Notes under the pieces: model-generated
Database searches by the model: none
What the model was told of the DNA's origin: nothing
Seen by the model: only the letters and a program-made list of their open reading frames with translations
Position numbers and translations under genes: made by a program
In this document: piece by piece, positions 23,481-29,042 of the stretch
Layout: the number at the start of each line of letters is the position of its first letter
Position numbering within the stretch: the first letter of the stretch is position 1
Source of the DNA: a virus
Strand: one strand, 5' to 3'
Length of the DNA: 29,042 nt
IMG/VR virus record: IMGVR_UViG_3300025168_000448
Location: 1 to 29,042 of that record

Positions 23481-25976
23481 TTGGCAGAAATAGGGGAGAG
23501 AGTACCTATCCGCCTCGTTAAAGAGAATGGAGATACTATTTCCCTAGATGCGACTAGTATAGATATGGCAGTAGAAAGAGTTCAATCTAACTTTGCTTTA
23601 CCATTAATGAAAGCAAGGAAAATGGGAATAGACTTGAACCAAGCAGCCGTTGCGTTTGAGATACAGGGTGTGTTCACCGACGATGAAGGTCAAGAAGCAA
23701 CATCACAAGCAAAGGCTATATTTGACTTTTATCAGCCTCATAGTCTTATTCTAAATCCTGATGATGAAGACGGGCCTACCACGGGTGGCGACTTAACTGG
23801 AGGCGGTGGCTTTGGACTATTCAATTCACTTGGGTTTAGCAATACCAATACCGGCACTAATTTCGCTGGTATGGTCAATGTTGCCCCTTCGGTAATGAAC
23901 TATGGAAATTGGAAAAACAAGTATGTCGACTTACCCGTAGGCTATTGGGTCGAAAAGTCAGCAGCGGCTGATAACCCAGTTGAGTCGGGAATAAGCGCTT
24001 GGTTCAAAGCAAGCGCTATCACCGATAGTAATGTAACAGGACTTTTAGGCCATAATGCAGTCGTAAACACTTGGGTAGATTCTAGCGGTAACGGAATAAC
24101 TGGTACTAAATCAGGCTCGCCTAGATACAGAGAGGCAGGTGCAAACGGCCAACCTTATGTTTACTTTGATGGCTCTGCTAAGTTCGATATTCCATTTAAT
24201 GCTGCACTAAATCCTAGCGAGTTTACTCTGTTTATAGTTGCACATAGCATTGACGATACTAATGCTAGTCAATTTGTTATCAGTAGCACAAACGGTACTA
24301 GTAAAGGCTGGTCAATTAATCATAGATACGGTAGCGATGACGACATTAGATTAACTTTGCATAGTGGTTCTGATGTTACTGCAGATACTACCGCTACTTT
24401 GACGGCGGGCTACTCAAAAGTACAGTTACACTCTCACACAGTAGATTTCACTGGTAGCAATTATACTACTAAAACCTACAATAAAGGCGTTTTAGAGGCA
24501 ACCACTACTGGAGGAGCATTTACTATCAACAATGATTCTCCAACCCAAATAGGTGCTAGTGGTAGCAGTAGTAAACTTACTGGTAACATTTACGAAATCT
24601 TACTCTATAACAGAGTACTAAGTCAGGCAGAAAGAGAGCAAGTAGAAGGCTACCTTTCTAAGAAATACGGAGTTACTGTACTGGGCGAAAGCGGCGGGGA
24701 GCACCCTTACGGTGGATTTACTTTCAATAATGACAAGAATACTGTTAGGTTAGCATTCGATAGCAGCAGGCTAGGGAGTTTCAAGGAACCTAATGGGTAT
24801 ATCAATAGGCCTAGAGTTACAGATATGGTGGTTTCTGCTTACAATGGGACTACTGGTGTAATTACAATTGATTCAGGTGACGCTCGTGAATGGTTTGAAA
24901 CAGACAGCACTTCTGCTTATCATATAGGATTCAAAAAGGCAGGTGGGACTTTGAGAGGGGCAAGTGGGCTAATGACAAGGTTACGAGTAAAGTCTGTGAC
25001 TCAAACGACTATTACAGTCGAGTTGCCCTTTTTTACAGGCACCAGCGCACCAGTCGACAATGACACCATAATGATGCTCCCTAACCAGTCTCTTCCCGCT
25101 AAATTATCCTCTTCAAATTATGACGGTACTACCGTCGTAGTAAGTATACAGAATATAGGTGCTGGTACAGATGGAGGTGATACTTATGGTGGACCGACCT
25201 TCCCTGCTTATGAAAACACCAGTGCGAGAGCCGGTTCTACTTACGAAAGAAGTGATGAATACATCGCTTACTTGACAAAGAATATGCTGACATCTACTTT
25301 AGTGTTAGGCGAAAGGTCAGTCGACGCTTTGAATAACTATACTCTAAGCAAGGTATTCAGCGTAGATATAGGAGAGTCAAGTCATGGTCACCAAACTAGA
25401 TTGGTAATAACCCAACTACATGCAACTTCTCTTGGTACAGTTAACGAAACAATCACTCACACTTTCAGTCCGGGTAATTTTATGGTAGTACAAGGCTTTA
25501 CTGGCGGCAAGTCAGGTAAGAAAGTCAAGTCTGCTGGAGATAAGGTACAGGACATACTCGGTATATTAGCGAACAGTAACAACTTCAAAACTAACAGAAG
25601 CAATCATCAATTAGAAAGTTGGGTAAATACCTTTGTAAATCAGATTTCTGAAACAATATACGGCGAAGTAGAATCAGGTGATTTCATAAATGGTATACAG
25701 ATACCTTACAATACCTTGGTGACTAAAGGAGAAAACGCATTAGATTCTCAAGTTGCACAGAGAAATCACTTCTTGACATCAGGAAACACAGGTACTAGTT
25801 CTAAACTTTCGATGGATAACAAAGTTCACTCTTCTAGGCTATATGCACCTTGGGCAGAAGGTAGCAGAATGAATGGCATAAGCGGACTAATTACTGAGTT
25901 CAATGTACACAGAGAGGCGGAGATGAAAGCATACGAGTTCTCCCTGAAGTTCATAGCGGCTGATATAATAATTTGA
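23481..25976 (+). CDS. Distal tail / baseplate protein with central lectin-like (LamG/ConA) domain
   Basis: The N-terminal 90 residues (ISLDATSIDMAVERVQSNF, then AFEIQGVF) and the last 150 (KSAGDKVQDILGIL, NGIQIPYNTLVTKGE, SLKFIAADIII) match the next gene. The middle differs. Residues about 170-400 form a concanavalin-A-like/LamG lectin fold, with AWFKASAI, VNTWVDSSGNGITG, YVYFDGSAKFDIPF, FTLFIVAHS and the typical closing helix LSQAEREQVEGYLSKKYG. A beta module follows at about 455-535. It is probably part of the tail tip and may bind host surface sugars. The start is one of two TTG codons (23475 or 23481); 23481 is better spaced from AGGAG. Confidence 0.7.
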   Translation: MAEIGERVPIRLVKENGDTISLDATSIDMAVERVQSNFALPLMKARKMGIDLNQAAVAFEIQGVFTDDEGQEATSQAKAIFDFYQPHSLILNPDDEDGPTTGGDLTGGGGFGLFNSLGFSNTNTGTNFAGMVNVAPSVMNYGNWKNKYVDLPVGYWVEKSAAADNPVESGISAWFKASAITDSNVTGLLGHNAVVNTWVDSSGNGITGTKSGSPRYREAGANGQPYVYFDGSAKFDIPFNAALNPSEFTLFIVAHSIDDTNASQFVISSTNGTSKGWSINHRYGSDDDIRLTLHSGSDVTADTTATLTAGYSKVQLHSHTVDFTGSNYTTKTYNKGVLEATTTGGAFTINNDSPTQIGASGSSSKLTGNIYEILLYNRVLSQAEREQVEGYLSKKYGVTVLGESGGEHPYGGFTFNNDKNTVRLAFDSSRLGSFKEPNGYINRPRVTDMVVSAYNGTTGVITIDSGDAREWFETDSTSAYHIGFKKAGGTLRGASGLMTRLRVKSVTQTTITVELPFFTGTSAPVDNDTIMMLPNQSLPAKLSSSNYDGTTVVVSIQNIGAGTDGGDTYGGPTFPAYENTSARAGSTYERSDEYIAYLTKNMLTSTLVLGERSVDALNNYTLSKVFSVDIGESSHGHQTRLVITQLHATSLGTVNETITHTFSPGNFMVVQGFTGGKSGKKVKSAGDKVQDILGILANSNNFKTNRSNHQLESWVNTFVNQISETIYGEVESGDFINGIQIPYNTLVTKGENALDSQVAQRNHFLTSGNTGTSSKLSMDNKVHSSRLYAPWAEGSRMNGISGLITEFNVHREAEMKAYEFSLKFIAADIII

Positions 25977-25985
25977 GGTGAATAG

Positions 25986-27971
25986 ATGGCATTACCAATT
26001 AAACTATTTGCTGGTGCAAGAGGGGATATAGAAATCCCTCTTGAAGCACAGTCCATAGATATAGCAATTGATAGAAATGCTAGTCATTTCCCTCTCCCTA
26101 ACATGCCTAGGGTTGCTATTGATACCAACACTCCTGAGATTGGTATAGAGATTCAAGGTATTTTACAAGACGATGCTGTTAACTTTGAATCTGAATCCAA
26201 CACTACACCAGTTACTATACAAAGTGATTTAATTATTAACTTTGCGTCAATCATTCCTACTAGCCTTCAGTTAATGAACGAACAGGTAAACGAAGGAGAT
26301 GCACATTTACACATGACAAAGGCTACAGTTACGCTAAGGCAAAGCGTTAATTCTTATGTGGGAGTAACTGGCGGCTCTACTACTATAGATATTCACGATA
26401 TGGAAAAGGGTAGTGAAATAAGTAATTCGGTTTGGAATAACTTAGAAGCAACGGACAACAGCGCTAATGTTGACACTGGTGTAGACATAAGTAACCCAAG
26501 TGGCTATTCAGCCGGAGCGGGTAGTATAGTAGTAGACAACGCTTCACACTCTATAGAGGTGGGCCAAAGACTTCACAAAGATGACGGTACATTTATTGGT
26601 ACTGTCTCTGCAGTAAATGGGGCAACGCTTTCTATGGGCACAGGTATTGTAGTCAGTGTTAGTCATAATGAAGATGTTTATTCTTATCAAGCGACTCTTT
26701 TTAATCGCTTCCAGCAAGTCATTGGTAGTATCATTGACTTCGTAACCCGTGTAGAAGAAGACGATGATGGAAATGTTACTTCTAAGAAGTTTACCCACAT
26801 TACGCTTGATAGAGTAGAAGTCCCAATGGTAGATACAGAACTATACATTATGGTAACTACCAGCAGACCTCCTAATGAAGCCTTTTTGCACGAAAAAAGA
26901 ATTACCTTTTGGCCTAACAAATGGAGATATAGTGCTGAAAAGATATACAACAGTCCACCTCATGTGGTCATAAAACTCGACGCTAGTCAAAATGCATTGC
27001 ATGATTTTACCACAGATTCTTCAGGCGGTGTAGATTTTACAGTCGTCCAAACTGGCAAAAGAAGCCAGCGAAATGCCGTAATAAATCTCCCAATAAAGGG
27101 TATAACTACTAAATCAAGTAACGGTAACCCTGCAGCGACTATGGCTTTATTACTCAAGCGGGTTTTAGAGAATACAAGTGTTCAAGTTGTAGATAATGCA
27201 AATAGCACAAGCGACCAATTAACATCGAGTGGCGGTACTACGCTAGGTAGCGCTTTTTCTGCAACAGTAAGCGGTCCGCTTATATCAGTGACGCAGAAGC
27301 AAGCACCTACTTCTGTAGCGTTAAGTAGTAATTTTGGACCTACTTCACAACTTAACGAGGGTGTAAATTGGTATGTAATAGGCGAAGTTATACAGTCATT
27401 TCCCTTAGTTTGCGAACACTTTGGTTCTGACAAGGGTGAGAGTCTATCATTTAGCAGCAAGTCTAAGTCAGCCGGAGACAAGGTACAAGACTTGTTAGGT
27501 TTGTTTTCAAACGCTCACAAACAAAGGGATTTAATCAGAGGCATACAGGTGCCTTATGACAGCCTCATTCAGAGTTCAGGTGTAACAGGAGTTGCTAGAA
27601 ACTTCTTCCTTACATTCGGAGAGCAGTCGATTAATGACAAAGGTTCGCTTGGAAACACTGTCAGTGCATCTAATAAAATGGTACCTTCTCTTTTACCCTA
27701 CGAAGTAGGTGGTAATCCAGTTACAGAAAAGGACTCTGACTGGGCTGAAAGATTTGGCTTAGGAGAACTAACTGGTGTAGATGCTAGTTTAGGCAACTTT
27801 TTGGAAAATCTAGTTGCAGACACTCTCATTACTTTGACTAGCAATTCTCGTGGTAACGAAGGTGGAATGAGGATTCTTCCTGAAAAACTACATGTACGCT
27901 ATGATGCTGGGAACAACTACTACGCTTTCAATATGAAGTTGTTAGCGTCTGACTATGTGCTGGGGGTATGA
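25986..27971 (+). CDS. Distal tail / baseplate protein, paralog without the lectin domain
   Basis: This 661-residue protein starts LPIKLFAGARGDIEIPLEAQ, then SIDIAIDRNASHFPLP and EIGIEIQGILQDD, clearly related to the preceding gene. Its end repeats KSKSAGDKVQDLLGLF, IRGIQVPYDSLIQ and FNMKLLASDYVLGV. In place of the lectin there is a different central part, with a beta module at about 177-235 (EVGQRLHKDDGTFIGTVSAV) and a strand-rich region with EVPMVDTELYIMVTTS. It is likely a second ring or hub component of the tail tip. ATG 25986 follows TGAGGTGA. The stop overlaps the next start (ATGA). Confidence 0.65.
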   Translation: MALPIKLFAGARGDIEIPLEAQSIDIAIDRNASHFPLPNMPRVAIDTNTPEIGIEIQGILQDDAVNFESESNTTPVTIQSDLIINFASIIPTSLQLMNEQVNEGDAHLHMTKATVTLRQSVNSYVGVTGGSTTIDIHDMEKGSEISNSVWNNLEATDNSANVDTGVDISNPSGYSAGAGSIVVDNASHSIEVGQRLHKDDGTFIGTVSAVNGATLSMGTGIVVSVSHNEDVYSYQATLFNRFQQVIGSIIDFVTRVEEDDDGNVTSKKFTHITLDRVEVPMVDTELYIMVTTSRPPNEAFLHEKRITFWPNKWRYSAEKIYNSPPHVVIKLDASQNALHDFTTDSSGGVDFTVVQTGKRSQRNAVINLPIKGITTKSSNGNPAATMALLLKRVLENTSVQVVDNANSTSDQLTSSGGTTLGSAFSATVSGPLISVTQKQAPTSVALSSNFGPTSQLNEGVNWYVIGEVIQSFPLVCEHFGSDKGESLSFSSKSKSAGDKVQDLLGLFSNAHKQRDLIRGIQVPYDSLIQSSGVTGVARNFFLTFGEQSINDKGSLGNTVSASNKMVPSLLPYEVGGNPVTEKDSDWAERFGLGELTGVDASLGNFLENLVADTLITLTSNSRGNEGGMRILPEKLHVRYDAGNNYYAFNMKLLASDYVLGV

Positions 27972-29042
27972 TTATGACAGTGATAATAGACCCCGGATAT
28001 GCGCTCCGCTTTAACGGAGTAACTGACGGGGTACTGGTGCCTCCAAACCAAAATATAATTCATGGCACAGACGCTGGGGATTACAAAAACCTACCTCAGT
28101 TCTTAGACTCGTTTACTTTAGAAGCATGGATTATGCCTGACTGTGGTGGTATAGTATACGAATACGAGAATATAATGCGCTTAACTGTGGGTAGCCCTTC
28201 TAGCCCTGCGCCTGCTACCTTTGAAATATACTTAGAAAATGAGGCGGCTGGCACTAAGAGTATACACAGTATAGGTAGCGCCAAGCCTGTTAACAAAATT
28301 AACGGAGACTTCGGTTATTGGGATGGAGTTCTTTTCCCAAGCCCTGCTTTAGATTTACATAATTCTTACATTTCTACAGATGCTGCCGTAAATGACTCTA
28401 CTGCTCTTAACGACGGTCACAGAGAATTACTAAATGTAACTGTTACATTCAACCGCCGCTACCTGTCTATGCACATTAATGGCGACTTGGTGGTAGCGAA
28501 GGAGTTCGATGAAAACCAAAGAGTGGTCATGTCCCCTGCTAACATGTATATCGGTGGTAGAGGAGGAGAGTACAGAGGTACTATAGAATCGATTCATCTT
28601 TCAAGAGGGGCTAAGAAATCAGGAAGGGCGGCTTATGCGCCAATAAAGAGTGATGACACAATTGGTCTTTGGAGATTTGAAGAGCCTATAAATCCCATCT
28701 CTACAGAGGTTACCACACCCTCTATTTCTGCCTCCACTAGTGCGAGTGCTACAATTAACATAGGTACGGCTGCTGCAAAGGCACTTTCTAAAGAACTGAC
28801 AGGCAGTGCCTTAGAAGCCGTGGATTTCACTATTGCACCACCTTGGACCTCGATGGGTTCATACAAAGTAAAGAAGTATAGTGCAACATCTTCTAGTGAC
28901 ATTACTATACCAAAAGTACCTTTCAACATCATAGTCAACCCATTAGGTTACAGTACTACTACTGGTAAACCTACCAACAAAGCGCCTGAAAGATTGAGGC
29001 TTATGGTAGTCGACGGAGGGGCGGGGACTATCACAGTCGAGT
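27968..29042 (+). CDS. LamG/ConA-like lectin tail protein, cut off at the window end
   Basis: An uninterrupted frame runs from ATG 27968 to the window edge (358 codons and one base), with no stop seen. Residues about 10-235 have a LamG pattern: ALRFNGVTDGVLVP, DSFTLEAWIMPDCGG, LLNVTVTFNRRYLSMHINGD, MYIGGRGGEYRGTIESIHLS, and IGLWRFEEP at the end. A Ser/Thr/Ala-rich beta region follows. It is probably a host-binding tail fibre or tip protein. The start overlaps the upstream stop (ATGA), with GGGGGT close before it. The C-terminal part lies outside the window. Confidence 0.75.
   Translation, partial: MIMTVIIDPGYALRFNGVTDGVLVPPNQNIIHGTDAGDYKNLPQFLDSFTLEAWIMPDCGGIVYEYENIMRLTVGSPSSPAPATFEIYLENEAAGTKSIHSIGSAKPVNKINGDFGYWDGVLFPSPALDLHNSYISTDAAVNDSTALNDGHRELLNVTVTFNRRYLSMHINGDLVVAKEFDENQRVVMSPANMYIGGRGGEYRGTIESIHLSRGAKKSGRAAYAPIKSDDTIGLWRFEEPINPISTEVTTPSISASTSASATINIGTAAAKALSKELTGSALEAVDFTIAPPWTSMGSYKVKKYSATSSSDITIPKVPFNIIVNPLGYSTTTGKPTNKAPERLRLMVVDGGAGTITVE

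Overview
The window is a block of virion structure and assembly genes from a tailed double-stranded DNA virus (class Caudoviricetes, HK97-fold capsid, lambda-like gene order). Every convincing gene is on the + strand. Genes are packed with 0-35 nt gaps or short stop/start overlaps, and no stretch over 300 bases lacks a gene. I see no tRNA, rRNA, CRISPR array, insertion sequence or integrase. An archaeal host is likely but not proven. The signs are strong GGTGA/GGAGG ribosome sites, frequent GTG and TTG starts, several zinc-ribbon motifs inside structural genes, and one possible TATA-box/leaderless start. The overall style resembles uncultivated marine euryarchaeal (Poseidoniales, 'magrovirus'-type) viruses. 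That host assignment is inference.

Layout. Positions 1-86 hold the 3' end of an unidentified gene. The packaging and head module follows: TerL (99-1580), a LAGLIDADG-domain protein (1613-2914), a portal with two embedded Cys-rich zinc-knuckle-like motifs (2914-4701), three small head-region proteins (4737-5845), a giant 1976-residue protein (5862-11792), a prohead protease fused to a scaffold (11806-13209), and the major capsid protein (13226-14407). A decoration-like protein and a HeH/SAP-like protein come next, then a tandem family of four related small beta-rich proteins (15258-17231) and two small proteins. The neck and tail module follows: a head-tail connector with large insertions (17780-19519), a tail-completion-like protein (19516-19989), a very long tail-tube-like protein (19986-22052), and tail assembly chaperones G and GT joined by a -1 slippery heptamer. 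After these come a zinc ribbon, an unusually short tape-measure-like protein, two paralogous large distal-tail proteins and a lectin-like protein cut off by the window end.

Most notable points. (1) The giant head-region protein appears to carry a degenerate ATP-dependent DNA-ligase-like domain in which the catalytic lysine is replaced. (2) A near-consensus ribosome site with an in-frame ATG lies exactly at the protease/scaffold junction, so free scaffold is probably made from a nested start. (3) The C-terminal peptide of the scaffold is shared with a small protein encoded 7 kb upstream, suggesting a common docking tag. (4) The same kind of beta module seems to be inserted in at least five different virion proteins, and the two distal-tail paralogs share their ends but carry different central cassettes, one of them a lectin. 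(5) The tape-measure-like gene is only about 160 codons, which would imply a very short tail.

All family assignments were made by eye from motifs and gene order. No database search was run.
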